64,000 nt of DNA from Ampullaceana balthica. Lineage: Eukaryota; Mollusca; Gastropoda; Lymnaeidae. The position numbers and the translations under genes are program-made. The notes below the pieces were generated by a model that saw only the letters and a list, made by a program, of their open reading frames with translations, was not told where the DNA came from and did not search any database. Of this stretch, positions 1 to 64,000 are shown in pieces. The stretch is taken from NCBI GenBank assembly GCA_944989445.1, contig CALYLW010000182.1:526001-590000 (forward strand), read 5' to 3'. How positions within the stretch are numbered: the stretch's first letter is position 1; every line of letters begins with the position of its first letter.

Positions 1-105
1 GTTTTAATGTGACGTCACACTTCTTCACAAATGGTCAATCCCCCTCCCTGTCTAGGTGCGTGACGTCAATTATAGACGGTCATTTTTGGGGTTTATAACT
101 TTATT
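1..105. repeat. MITE fragment with TGACGTCA motifs
   Basis: A pyrimidine-rich stretch lies between copies of the palindrome TGACGTCA. Similar wording (CCCCCTCCC, then a GTGACGT-like motif, then TTATGGACGG) recurs at about 6945-7060 and 14805-14925. Several diverged copies mark it as a dispersed repeat rather than a promoter. Its boundaries are uncertain. Confidence 0.45.
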
Positions 106-155
106 TTACAAAAATTAAATGATAAAATATAAACCTTTTAATTTGCTGCTTTCTA

Positions 156-226
156 TTTCTCTCTCTCTCTCTCTCATTTCTCACTCTCTCTCTCTCTCTA
201 TCTCTTTCTTTATTTCCCTATCTCTC
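156..226. repeat. (CT)n microsatellite
   Basis: An imperfect CT dinucleotide tract. The open frame reading through it is low-complexity Ser/Leu/Ile and is not coding. Confidence 0.85.
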
Positions 227-382
227 TCAGTTTATCTGTTTACAATTTATGACAATTTAAAATTTTTCATTAATCATTACTTTTACGCACATACTGTATT
301 TTGTCTATTCATTTGTCTCTAAAATGTCCTCGCATAGTTAATCTAATTGAAATAGATTTTTTTCTAATTATGTATGTTTAAG

Positions 383-492
383 CTTATCAAAAATTTCCGA
401 CAACGGCCAAGACGAAATAGTCGTAACAGCTGTTGGAATTGCTGGTGCTTGTTTGTTGACATTGATTTCCGTCACCTTATGTTTAAGACAAG
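383..492 (+). CDS. Transmembrane exon of a second receptor-type gene (partial)
   Basis: An internal exon read from a pyrimidine-rich acceptor (TTTAAG before 383) to a CAAG|GTATAA donor. It starts with one nucleotide of a split codon, gives 36 codons and ends with one leftover G. The product is a short polar stretch (LSKISDNGQDE) followed by about 22 hydrophobic residues (VVTAVGIAGACLLTLISVTL) and then CLRQ, which is a single-pass membrane segment with a basic stop-transfer end. The rest of the gene lies upstream of the window, and downstream exons were not securely found. A 17-nt candidate exon at 1273-1289, with AG before and GTACGT after, fits the phase but is too short to trust. The exon is on the opposite strand from the large receptor gene and has different splice phases, so it belongs to another gene. 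Confidence 0.6.
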
Positions 493-884
493 GTATAAAA
501 TCTATTACATATTATTTTATTATTATTATTTCAATTTGTTGTTTTTTTTAATAATAAAAAATGTTAAAGTTTGGTCGTTACAATTATAATTAAATTATTT
601 TTATTTGGAGAATTGATTTTAACTTTATTTTTAACCTCTTCATTATTTAAACAAAAAGAAAACAACAATAACATTATTAATGTCCTTAAAATTGTAACAT
701 GCATAGGTAATGCCATTTTTTTCTCAGTCAATAACTACTATGATTTGTGATTTTTTCACCATTATAAATTTGTTAACGATTTCATTATTATTTTATAAAT
801 TCTAACTATTGGGAGATAATCGAGAGGACTTCAGAAATGAAGAAATAGCCCATCCATTTGTGATGATGTGGGAGAAGGAGACAA
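493..884. other. AT-rich intronic-type sequence, nothing recognised
   Basis: Very AT-rich sequence with homopolymer runs downstream of the plus-strand transmembrane exon. No coding stretch or structured repeat was recognised. Confidence 0.5.
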
Positions 885-1215
885 TGGGTGTTTCAGAACT
901 GTGACGTCACATCAAAGCGCGCCACTTTAAATAATGTTCCACTTAAATATATAATTGCTTAATATTTATTTAGCGATAATTTACATGGCTTCACGCGTGT
1001 TACGATATTATAATGCAGGCCTACACTAAATAAATACATAAATGACAACAAAAAAAAGATTTGTAACATGCTCATTTTCAAATATAATCATAGGTTTTTA
1101 TGGGGGGTGGAGGGAGGCACAGTTAAATTACGTAATATTGAAGGGTGGGTCTTACTTTTTGTGACGACGTGTGACGAGGGGGGGGGGCTGAAAAATCGCG
1201 TGACGCCCAATAAAA
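885..1215. repeat. Dispersed element with TGTGACGTCACA
   Basis: Contains CTGTGACGTCACAT, a G-rich block and TTTTTGTGACGACGTGTGACGA. A diverged copy in inverse orientation lies at about 17850-18155, with TATGACGTCACAG and TTTTTGTGACAACAAATGACGA. The two share the order CRE-like palindrome, AAATATTTAAGTGGAAC-type spacer and G-rich block, so this is a short non-autonomous repeat. Confidence 0.55.
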
Positions 1216-3009
1216 TAAAACAACAAAATAAATATAAAAATGTTTGCTAATTTTGTTTTATTTAACTTGCAGTAAAACAAATACAAGAAGTACGTGCAAC
1301 AATTATATAATTAATTTTTGTTAATTATAAAAATCTTCGTAAATTAATTTTTTTTTGTTGTTTCATTGTTTGTTTGTTCAGAGTAAACGTGTCTTTTTAA
1401 ATCTCTTCTGAAATTCAAACAAAATTAATATGTCGTTATGGGCAGCGGTACAAACTATCTGAAAGTTTTATATGCATTAAAATAATTATTGTATAATTTT
1501 CTAAAAAACTGACATAAACCTGGGTTATTAACATGACCTTGAGAAATAGAAAACGAGTCACTAAAAATAGAGAGATTTTAAAATTACAATTTCAGAGTAT
1601 ATGTTATAAAGTTGTAAATATTTTCTTTAAAATAGTAATGGACTTTGCACCATAAAAGGAAAATAATCATCCATTTAGCTTATTTTTCATGACAATACTA
1701 TGGGGAAGTCGAGAACATTGAAAGTATAATATTATTTGCTGATGCTCATTAACTTATATTCCTTGTTGTGAAAACACGTTTCTCTTCCCAATGCTGTTCC
1801 ATGATGATTGAAGTCCATTGTGCAGCTTTTCACGAAAAGAGAAACATTTAAACCATATCTCAAAATGTATGTTGATGTTAAATTACTTCCTTTCATTTTT
1901 ATTTCTCGAAAGGATGAAAAATTTACAGTCTTAGATATGTTGTTGTTGTTGTTTCCCCACAAGTTCAAAATGTCTACAAAATGACCTTGTTATATAAGGA
2001 ATAAACCTGATTAAAACTTAAAATGCATCATGTTTCACATCATCATGATCAAAGTGAATTTTCCGGCACGGCAAGGAATTAGTTTTAATTCAAAGTTTCT
2101 CAGAAAACTGTCATTTATTGAACTACGACATCTAACTGAACAATTAATACAAAGTTTGACGTTTCAATAATTATGTATTAAATTATCTAGTTAAACCCAT
2201 AATTGCTTGCCTTCAATAACCGTCCTTAAAATATCTTTGAACTAAAGCTACGTCGTTATAGATCTTGACTCGGTATATACCTTTACACTACACTGAATTC
2301 CTTTAAACCTTAGACACATCTACAGTTATTTCCCGAAGCACATTGGCAATAAGTTTTTCAAAATATATAACATCTAATTAGATGTTGATGTGATCTTTCG
2401 TCTTCTCTTAAATATATGTTCAGATAATTCGGATAGCCATAACGGCAATAACGCATATATTGGATTTTACTATTTAGCCTACAGGTTCATCTTTATTTAG
2501 ACGAGAAGACGAGAAACAGTGGCTAAGACTTCATGCTAACGGGATAAATCTATATTATATATTGAAGCCTGCCTATTATAAAAAAAATAATAATAATAAT
2601 TACAAAATTCAATTAAAAATTCAGACAGAAGCACATATACTCGAAATATTAATCAAAATGTACCACCCATTAACCCCCTCTAAGTAGTACCCTTCTTACG
2701 CCTATTGACAATCAAAATTTTCACAGAAAGCCTTTATTTTATATGTATATACAACTATAACAGCCCATTGAGTGCAAAGAAGGAAGAGATGTATGGATAA
2801 GAACTTATACGTTATACGGTTTTTTTCATTAAAATTTTCCTTCGTTGCAATCAATATGCCGTTATATATTAACATCCCCCTTCTAATAAAATAATATTAA
2901 TAACATAAGAAAAATCCTTTTTTATTTTCAATTTTTATATTTTGAGATTTATGTACATCTAAATTTTTATAAAGTAAGGCATATGTATCCTTATTGGCTC
3001 TTTTTACCA
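1216..3009. other. AT-rich sequence without a recognisable gene
   Basis: No frame shows family resemblance and no long repeat match was seen. The open frame at 1732-1968 on the minus strand has no domain features. Confidence 0.5.
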
Positions 3010-3800
3010 CGTTTTAAATCCCTTATATTAACTTCGAAATCTTGTCGTCATCTCTTAGTAGGTCGGGCGGAAAAACAAAAGTCAAAAATGACCCACATCC
3101 CGTGATCCGACCGAGCTGAAATTTGGAACACGGAGTCGTCTCACCTAACAATGCATCGTACCAAAATTAAGTAAATGCATTTTTAGTTTATCTATATAAA
3201 CTATATGTAGCGGTCGCTTTGTTTACATTTTACGGGTCACTTGACTTCACGCCAGCCAGAGGTTAAAACATCTCGTGTTTTATCCAGGTGTACCGGCGTG
3301 CTTTTGTTTACATTTTACGTGTCACGCTGAGCTCGGTCAAGCGATCGGTGACCATATCTTTCACCTCTCTCACCCGCCACCCCCCCTCAGGGTTTATGGA
3401 GTAAAGATAGGTTAAGACGGATTCAGTATGTAAATGTTTGTCGCGTTTGAAAATAATCAATGCTTTTAGTTATGTCTCATATATAAGGGATTTATAGTCA
3501 AAAACGTTGTTTTTACGGGTTTGCTTTATTATTAACTTGCTTTCGTTGGTGTGGCATTGTCCAAGATTTTTTCAAATCTGCCAACATAAAATTGAACCAC
3601 TTTTGATGGTCCTAGAGATCTGAAAATATTACCACAGATAGATCTTGAGATGACAATGCATTGTATCAAAATTTCAGATCGATCGAATGTACCGTTATTA
3701 AATTATTGAACTTTTTAGTTTATCTATAGCCTATATATATAAGCATCTGTACCGTCTGCTTTTGTTGACATCCGTGAGTTCACCCCGTGACCACATCACA
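3010..3800. repeat. Dispersed repeat family A, two tandem diverged copies
   Basis: Marked by GGGCGGAAAAA...AAAAGTCAAAA, then GAGCTGAAATTT, then ACAATGCATCGTA.CAAAAT and ATCGATCGAA.GTACCGT..TTA. The same order of blocks recurs at about 4285-4640, 17280-17430, 23440-23640, 35320-36235 and 38755-39330. No coding capacity was seen. It resembles a non-autonomous element, but its class was not determined. Confidence 0.6.
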
Positions 3801-3919
3801 ATGTTTTTAAAACGTTGGGCGGGCGCTTGTGAGGTGTTTGGTAAAATAAATAGAGGTAATAAAATATTTTTAAAAACCAGGTTGTTATAATTGGACTAAA
3901 AAGAATAAAATAAATAGAA

Positions 3920-4262
3920 GTAAAAAAACAGATTTTTAAAAAACCACGTTTTTTATAAGCGGACTAAAAAGAAGAAAATAATTTAAAACTTATAAGTTCA
4001 AGTACTTTGATTTAATATGACTAAAAACGTGGGGCGGGTGTTTGGTATAAAAATTAAAGATTTCTAATTTAGAAGGCAAAAGAGAGATCTATAAGTGAGA
4101 GATATGTGTGAGCTGCATATGTTAAACCTCATAAAGGCCCGCCCCACCCCACGTTTTTAGTCATATTAAATGAAAGTACTTGAACTAATAAGTTTTAAAT
4201 TATTTTCTTCTTTTTAGTCCGCTTATAAAAACGTGGTTTTTAAAAATCTTTTTTTTACTTCT
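3920..4262. repeat. Foldback (inverted repeat) element
   Basis: The left arm, about 3920-4040, is closely reverse-complementary to the right arm, about 4137-4262. Shared blocks include GCGGACTAAAAAGAAGAAAA, AATTTAAAACTTAT and GACTAAAAACGTGGGG. The arms are about 120 bp around a loop of about 95 bp that carries no coding sequence. The same arm sequences recur at 5101-5690. Confidence 0.75.
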
Positions 4263-4284
4263 ATTTATTGTATTTACCACGTTT

Positions 4285-4720
4285 TTATTAACTTGCTTTC
4301 GTGTATGTCTGTCTGTCTGTCCGCAATTTTTCAAATCTGCTAACGTAAAATTAAACCACTTTTGATGGTGCTAGAGAGTTCAATATTTTACCACATATAG
4401 ATTTTGGATGACAATGCATTGTTTCAAAATTTCAGATGGATCGAATGTACCCTTATTAAATTATTGCATTTTTTAGTTTATCTCAATATAAGCACCAGTA
4501 TCCGTCTGCCGTAGTTCGATTTCACGTGCCAAATACACCCCGTGACCTCATTGCCGTGGTCTTAAAACGTTTGGGTGGCCGTAGTTCGATTTTACGTGCC
4601 GAGTTCACCACCGTGACCTCATTGCCGTGGTATTAAAACGATGGGCGGGCGCTGATGAGGTGTTTTGTAAAAGAAATAGAGGTAAAATAAAGATTTTTTA
4701 AAAAAAAGTTTTTTATAGAA
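4285..4720. repeat. Repeat family A fragments
   Basis: Repeats the blocks ACAATGCATTGT.TCAAAATTTCAGAT and GATCGAATGTACC seen in family A, followed by a duplicated CGTAGTTCGATTT.ACGTGCC segment. Confidence 0.5.
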
Positions 4721-5100
4721 CTAAAAAGAATTAAATAAATAAAGGTAAATAAACCCGTAAAAAAACAAGTTTTTTACTTTAAATACTTTATGTACGAGAA
4801 GTAACTAAAAGAATGTTCATTATAATACGCAGCGCCAGACCATCCAGAAATACAAAATTGCAGTTGTGTCGTAAAACATGTTTAATATAATGCGCACCGA
4901 TCATGAATATGTTTATAAAAAGAGTTGTCAATAAAATACGCACCTTATTGCTCAACAGAAAGGTTGTTCAATATAATACGCACCGCGACGCTCTATCTCT
5001 CGCTAGCTTACGAGCAAGTGGGTTAAAAATCGATCAAAAGTTTTGGCGACAAGGGCGGGCGGGCGGGCGGCCGCAGACACCACGAGTTAATATAAAGGAT

Positions 5101-5690
5101 TTAAAAAGGATTTTTTTTTAAAAACACGTTTTTATAAGTGGACTAAAAATAGGAAATAATTTAAAACTTTCAAGTTCAAGTACTTTAATTTAATATGACT
5201 AAAAACGTGGGGCGGGCGCTTATGAGGTTTAACATATGCAGTTCACTCATTCTCTCACTTAAAGATCCCTCTTTTGCCTTCTAAATTATAAATGAAGACC
5301 ACAAGGGAAGAAACGGCTAAGTGACATTTTTGAAATTTTGAGATATTCAAGTTTAAAAGTTCAAAATTATAGAGATTTCTTAGAAATTAACTAAATAGAT
5401 TTGAATTTTTAATAGGGTCAGGGACATAGTTTTTTCATAAAACATAATTCATAGCATTCAATTTTCAATCCTCTATCAGATACATAGGTTAACTACAAAA
5501 TTTCAAAAATGTCAATTAGCCGTTTCTTCCCTTGTGGTCTTCAAATGTTTAATTATTATACCAAAGACCCGTCCCACGTTTTTAGTCATTTGACATGTAA
5601 TTACTTGAACTTGTAAATTTTAAATTATTTTCTTCTTTTCAGTCCACTTATAAAAACGTGGTTTTTAAAAATCCTTTTTTACCTTTATTT
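5101..5690. repeat. Second foldback element holding an inner palindrome
   Basis: The arms at about 5101-5213 and 5567-5690 are inverted copies of each other and of the arms at 3920-4262 (blocks GACTAAAAACGTGGGGCGGG and ATAAAAACGTGGTTTTTAAA). The interior was split by another inverted-repeat element at 5293-5543. Confidence 0.7.
5293..5543. mobile_element. MITE with near-perfect 48-bp terminal inverted repeats
   Basis: Positions 5293-5340 and 5496-5543 are reverse complements over 48 bp with one mismatch by eye. The element starts TGAAGACCACAAGGGAAGAA and ends with the complement. The 155-bp interior is non-coding. No clear target duplication was seen, so the superfamily is unknown. The low divergence of the arms suggests recent activity or gene conversion. 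Confidence 0.75.
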
Positions 5691-5999
5691 ATTAAACATT
5701 AAATTGTGCACTCAATGTTTATAATAAAAGTTAAAATATAAACATCTGAATGGCCGTATACGTTAGTAATAAACTAAGCGTAAGTTATATACACTATATT
5801 AGTCATGTGAGGGCATATTGTAAGTATAAGTGCTATTAGTTTTTTTAGCAGTTATCTAAATTAATAATTAGATTAACTAATACAATTTTGGCCTATAAAG
5901 AAGATAGATATATACATTAAAAAAAATTACTCCATTATTTGAAGTTTCAATTGACAGTTTGTTTATATTGTTATGTGAAACTACTGATACAACAAAAAC

Positions 6000-6850
6000 A
6001 GTTAAAACTCATTGAAAATATATTTTTTTTCTTTAGGTTGTCTCATTTCAAATGATACTGTCGATTGGTTCTTAAAAAAACAAAGTTCTCCAGCTCTGTT
6101 AGAATTTTGTGGTAGCTCAAGACTGTCATCAATTATTATGTCACTAATATTCCGGAACTTAGGTTAATCATGAGTCTTATTTTCATCTCATTGGTTTTAT
6201 CGCTTCTAAATAATGTTTTTCAGTGGTCATCAGCATCTTTATGTGCATTTCCTTTACTGGCAATAACTGCCATGGGTTTCTCTTTGCCTTCTAGAGGCGA
6301 TTCTCAAAGTACGAATGGGTTTTATCTGAATTGATTCTTGAACAGATTGGGTGGGCACATTCTCCTGAGCCCGAGCTCTGTGTTGTCCTGTATGTTTCTT
6401 TAACATTGTTTGTGAGGCAAAATATAAGGGACATACTTTGCAAAGTCGATCAAATAATCTGGTAATCATATGGTTGTACTTTGAAAACTCCTGTTGATCT
6501 TGGCATAATGTAATCAAATTTGAGAGTTTGTGCTACAAACATGGAAGGAAATTTATGACAATCTGCATCTGCTTTTTCTGAAGCTTTCAGTCAATCAACT
6601 GTTTCGTTGATTGGGATTGGAGGAGGGAAGAATCTTAATGGTAAAACGTTGAAATATGAGCTTCATACTTTGTCGAAACATTTCATGTCATGATATTTAA
6701 TCATTTGTGTGAAATATTGGCTGGTACGAACATGATTGTCAGACCATTCCTGATCCTTCGATATCAGTCATGCTGCATCCAAATCAGATTTAGAAACACA
6801 TTCAGGAGATACACATTTCATGATATTTTGACATAAACTTAATTATAATG
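6000..6850 (-). pseudogene. C2H2 zinc-finger protein pseudogene
   Basis: Minus-strand conceptual translation gives one textbook C2H2 finger in 6254-6517 (CKVCPLYFASQTMLKKHTGQ followed by H: Cys-x2-Cys-x12-His-x3-His). It is followed by a basic RRQRETHGSYCQ-type tail and, in a shifted frame towards 6040, an acidic stretch (SDIIIDDSLELPQNSNRAGE). Upstream, at about 6520-6680, the proline-rich FFPPPIPINETV is interrupted by stop codons. The lack of introns together with stops and frame changes points to a decayed processed copy or transposon-borne gene. The specific parent gene was not identified. Confidence 0.6.
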
Positions 6851-6944
6851 TTTCACAAAATTTTTGAAAATTATTTTTAAAGCTATTTAAATTCTACACA
6901 AAAAAAAATAATAAATTAGAAAAAAAAATTAATTAAAAAAAATA

Positions 6945-7060
6945 AATGTGTGACATCACACATGGCCTGACCCCCTACCCCCCCTGTCACAAAGTTTCAC
7001 ACTTTCTTACACCCCCTCCCCCCTAGGAGCATGACGTAATTTATGGACGGCACCTAACAT
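6945..7060. repeat. CRE-like MITE fragment
   Basis: Resembles the repeat at 1-105: C-rich blocks around TGTCACAAAGTTTCAC, then GCATGACGTAATTTATGGAC. Confidence 0.45.
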
Positions 7061-7114
7061 ATCTAAAACAAAACAAAAACTTACAAAAAAATATTTTAAA
7101 GATATTTATCTAAT

Positions 7115-7120
7115 TTTATT
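7115..7120 (-). promoter_or_regulatory. Candidate polyadenylation signal of the receptor-protease gene
   Basis: AATAAA on the minus strand, about 290 bases after the stop codon at 7408-7410. The region is so AT-rich that the hexamer may occur by chance. Confidence 0.35.
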
Positions 7121-7407
7121 ATTTTTAAAGGAAAAAAAGTTACAATATTATTACATTAATAGTGAACTGATTATTTTTTTATTACCATAAAAAAAATTTT
7201 GTCAAATGTAAATATTAGAAAGTAATTCAAACAGATTATTATAAAAAAGATATTGCTAATCAAAAATTATAATAAACGTTTTTATAAATTGTAAATAAAA
7301 TTTCTTAAATCATTTTCGTCCCTAAGTATTTAATTAAAATTTAATTTGCAATTTGTTTTTTTTCGAATAAATTTTTACAAAGGGTAAACTATTATTCTTA
7401 AACGTAT

Positions 7408-61584
<54,177 letters not shown>

Positions 61585-61989
61585 CTGAAATCAAAAGTAA
61601 AGCAGAATTTAAAAAGAAAGAAGTGAAAACTGTATTTACTACTACTACTAGTAGTACTAAACTATGCTGCCGTCTTCGTTGCAAGACGTATCCAGCGGCG
61701 TAGCGTGGGTATGTGCCGCCCGGGGTGAAGCCCAAATTTGCCTCCCCCCCCCCACGAAATATACATTAATGCTAGTAAGATAATGTAGTTTTTATTACAA
61801 AGTAATAATGACACAATACATTTTATGTTAGAAATACAGTAGATTAGCTGTTGTAGGAAAATGATATATGTTTTCCTAATTCTATATTACTGCCAAAACA
61901 TCATATACATTTCTAGAGTAATCTTATCTTATGAAGAATACAACTTTCTTCTCAGCTGCTTTTCTACATAACATGGATACATATTCACT

Positions 61990-62420
61990 TCGATCACAAA
62001 AACATTAATCAGTCTTCACTTGATTGGATTAAAATGATGGGGTTTCCAGATAACGTTTTAGCAAGTGTCAAAGCATCCTTTAAGTATTTTATTAGTTTAT
62101 ATGTGAGTAGTCTCGGCAAATCATTTTTGGCAATATGCGTTTCTAAATTATTTCGGGCATCATTGACTTCATAAAGTTCATATTTCCGAATTTCAAACAT
62201 GAATTAGAAAATTTAAAAAAATTCCATGTGACTAGCAAAGTTCTTGTGTTGAGCTTTTCGTCTACCTCTGTCAATGTTTCTATAGCTTTCAAAGTAACCC
62301 CAAAATGGCTCCATGGTATGTTCACTATTTTGTTTCCCGAAGTCTGTTTAATGCCTTGCGTGTAGAAGAAATTAGATATTCCTAACAGTGTTTGGACATG
62401 AAAAATAATGCGTAACAAAG
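61990..62420 (-). pseudogene. Unrecognised coding remnant
   Basis: Two overlapping minus-strand frames (62418-62143 and 62200-62009) read FHVQTLLGISNFFYTQGIKQ, TLKAIETLTEVDEKLNTRTL and DLPRLLTYKLIKYLKDALTL. Amphipathic helical character and a likely frameshift near 62150 suggest a decayed protein, perhaps the helical middle of a hAT-type transposase. I do not recognise the family. Confidence 0.35.
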
Positions 62421-62639
62421 TTCTAGTGTACTAAAATAGTTAGAAAGTTTGTTTCAGTTAGAGTTTCATGGAAACTAGGGGTCGGCGAACATTTTTGCCC
62501 ATTATCCAAAAATATAAAATTTTATGTTGACCTTACCCCCGGAGGCTCGAGGTCCTACCCACACAAATCGGAAGTTTGGGGAGCGTTGTTAGCAAAAATA
62601 AATGTATTGGTTAATTGATCCTTTAAGCATCGCATCTGT

Positions 62640-62790
62640 GTAGCCGCACATATTTCTTATCAACGCCGCGCAGCAGTATAGAATTACCCCACTGCTAATT
62701 TTAAAAAAATATTGCACTCAAAAATGGATGCTGTGCAACTTTTTACACAATTTGTTTTTTTTAATTTTGCAGACGGACCAACGAAGCCAA
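62640..62790. repeat. Partial copy of the 190-bp MITE
   Basis: AAAATGGATGCTGTGCAACTTT and GCAGACGGACCAACGAAGCC match the interior of 34948-35137 and 60890-61087. Its terminal repeats are not preserved. Confidence 0.55.
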
Positions 62791-62919
62791 TTGGCCCCTG
62801 GTCTCGGACTTCAGCCTGCTGTTTTTTTTTCTGGATGTGCTTCCATAGCCTTTAGTCAGCCAAGACCATCTGCAAGGCAGAAGTTGATTTTGACAAGTGA
62901 TGCAGCTTTCACAGGCCAC

Positions 62920-63088
62920 GGCTAACTAGTTTTAGGTACCCACTCGAAGCTGGGTGGACTCGGGGTCGCCCTAGGCCCCGGGAACAAATCCTTGGCTTCC
63001 CATGGAATCGAACTTGTAACCATCGGAACCCGTGACCATCGGTACGCCATTTGAGCGCGCTGCCACTCGACCACCGTGCCCCCCAGAA
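62920..63088 (-). repeat. tRNA-derived SINE, minus strand, second family
   Basis: Minus strand GGGGGGCACGGTGGTCGAGT GGCAGCGCGCT (Leu/Ser-like A box) and TTACAAGTTCGATTCCATGG (B box), then GGATTTGTTCCCGGGGCCTA and a GAGTCCACCCAGC tail. The head differs from the SINEs at 59.2 and 60.4 kb. Confidence 0.78.
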
Positions 63089-63395
63089 GCCTGTTAAATG
63101 TCTAAAATTGAATCTGAAATGGATTATACATAGATATTTTAACTCAAAATGACACGGAGGGTCCATGTTTTAGGGGAAATTATTTTTTATACAATTTTAA
63201 AAATTGACAGTCGAATATAACGGTGATAGGCCTAACTGCATTCTATAATGCTAAATCGGACATAATGCGATAATTTCGGATAAACACAAAGTTACTATAA
63301 GAAACTAACTTAAATTATAAATGTTATATAAAATTGTATCCTCATTATTTTAAACCATGAAGGTGTTTCTTTAACTCTCTTTACTGTTCAGTTCT

Positions 63396-63960
63396 GTGAG
63401 AAAAGATATTGCTTCATATTTTTTACATAATTACATCGAAATTAAGGCCTTTGGTGTCAAATTCACAGCTTTGTTTTTATGTTCACTAGAGTGGAAAATC
63501 CCCGTTGGTAAAGGTATTGTTGTTGCAAAAGGAAACAACGTTTTGACGGCCTCCCCATGCAGCATTGGACATCCAAAAATATATCAGATCTGCTTTGTCT
63601 GAAAAATGAATATGTGCCTAATTATTGGATTGAAGTTCAAGAAGTGCATCTGCCAACTCTTGAGGCTCATCTGTTACATGCGCTATGTCACATTGAAAGG
63701 GATCTACAATCCAACTAATATGCCAATTCAATTCTGGAAAGTAAACAGTAAACCACTCTTTAAGCTTGCTAAGATGTCAGATAGCTATAACCTTGATGTG
63801 GTCAAACATTAAATTTATACAATGTCCCAAGTACAAGGCAAACTTTGAAAAGTTCGCTAGCTTGTTTCCTCCTGCCTTTTGTTTCCATTATGAGAGCTTT
63901 ACTCCGCATGCTGCAATCTTTTCTCTGGCTGATATTATACTGATATTTTCCCCTGGAATT
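63396..63960 (+). pseudogene. Unrecognised coding remnant
   Basis: Three adjacent plus-strand frames look protein-like: LFLCSLEWKIPVGKGIVVAK, NEYVPNYWIEVQEVHLPTLE and KYKANFEKFASLFPPAFCFH. Codon-like composition and a GC level above the surroundings suggest a retrocopy or transposon gene decayed by frameshifts. The family was not recognised, and it may continue beyond the window. Confidence 0.3.
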
Positions 63961-64000
63961 CTTCTTTTTCCCACACATTTACATGCTCAAAAGTATCAGC

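Noticed and set aside
374..589. 71-residue plus-strand frame starting MFKLIKNF
   Set aside because: The spliced frame of the TM exon at 383-492 is different and better supported. This frame reads through the donor into AT-rich intron.
1273..1289. 17-nt candidate exon following the plus-strand TM exon
   Set aside because: It has AG and GTACGT borders and the right phase, but at 17 nt chance is too likely.
6017..6168. Plus-strand exon after TTTCTTTAG as continuation of the TM gene
   Set aside because: The antisense frame reads as part of the C2H2 pseudogene, which explains the open reading better.
61600..61735. Hydrophobic N-terminus of the minus-strand open frame (QHSLVLLVVVVNTVFTSFFL) as a signal peptide for the ectodomain
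   Set aside because: It is the translation of the pyrimidine tract and ATTTCAG acceptor before exon 1 of the model. Its more upstream part overlaps a C-rich repeat end.
61690..61760. hAT-type terminus CCAGCGGCGTAGCGTGGGT next to C-rich run
   Set aside because: Looks like a transposon end, but no partner end or target duplication was found nearby.

Overview
This is an AT-rich, TE-dense animal nuclear window. It has GT-AG introns, long (TA)n, (CA)n and (CT)n tracts, several hAT families, Helitrons, RNase H-bearing and endonuclease-type LINE relics and tRNA-derived SINEs. No bacterial-style operon, rRNA gene, CRISPR array or intact LTR element is visible. The mix (RNase H LINEs, Helitrons with OTU and C2H2 modules, hAT relics, a Cys-rich single-pass receptor) fits a mollusc, probably a gastropod. 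That placement is inference.

The main host gene runs on the minus strand from about 61.6 kb down to 7.4 kb. Ten short exons join with matching splice phases: 61412-61584, 49130-49340, 47989-48288 (Cys-rich, N-glycosylated ectodomain), 46582-46681 (transmembrane), 46168-46203, 39577-39611, 36827-36885, 15578-15626 and 8702-8770 (juxtamembrane and linker), and 7408-8282 (terminal exon). The terminal exon has what looks like a trypsin-like (PA-clan) serine peptidase domain with His, Asp and Ser motifs in order. The predicted product is a type I receptor with a protease domain inside the cell. The signal-peptide exon was not found. A different transmembrane exon on the plus strand at 383-492 implies a second, convergent receptor-type gene entering from the left.

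Nearly everything else is repeats lying in the introns. From left to right: CRE-like MITE fragments, foldback elements (3.9-5.7 kb) and a C2H2 zinc-finger pseudogene (6.0-6.85 kb); two non-autonomous Helitrons (10.1-12.0 and 21.1-22.9 kb); copies of a short ZBED-like hAT family (12.2, 16.2, 34.6 and 60.5 kb); a ZBED5-like hAT with perfect 8-bp target duplications (18.2-20.7 kb); a LINE RNase H relic (23.8-24.7 kb); a 6.2-kb Helitron with OTU, C2H2, Rep and PIF1 modules inserted inside an older Helitron (25.7-31.8 kb); LINE relics at 37.1-38.7, 44.6-45.4, 50.9-51.6 and 54.1-55.9 kb; a hAT inside a hAT (40.6-43.7 kb); a TIR element built of GTCGCT-type motifs (49.8-50.6 kb); a mariner relic (55.9-56.5 kb); a possible TIR-domain pseudogene (58.5-58.9 kb); and three SINEs (59.2, 60.4 and 63.0 kb).

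No host gene other than the two receptor-type genes can be supported. All transposon genes are damaged by stops, frameshifts or changed motor residues.
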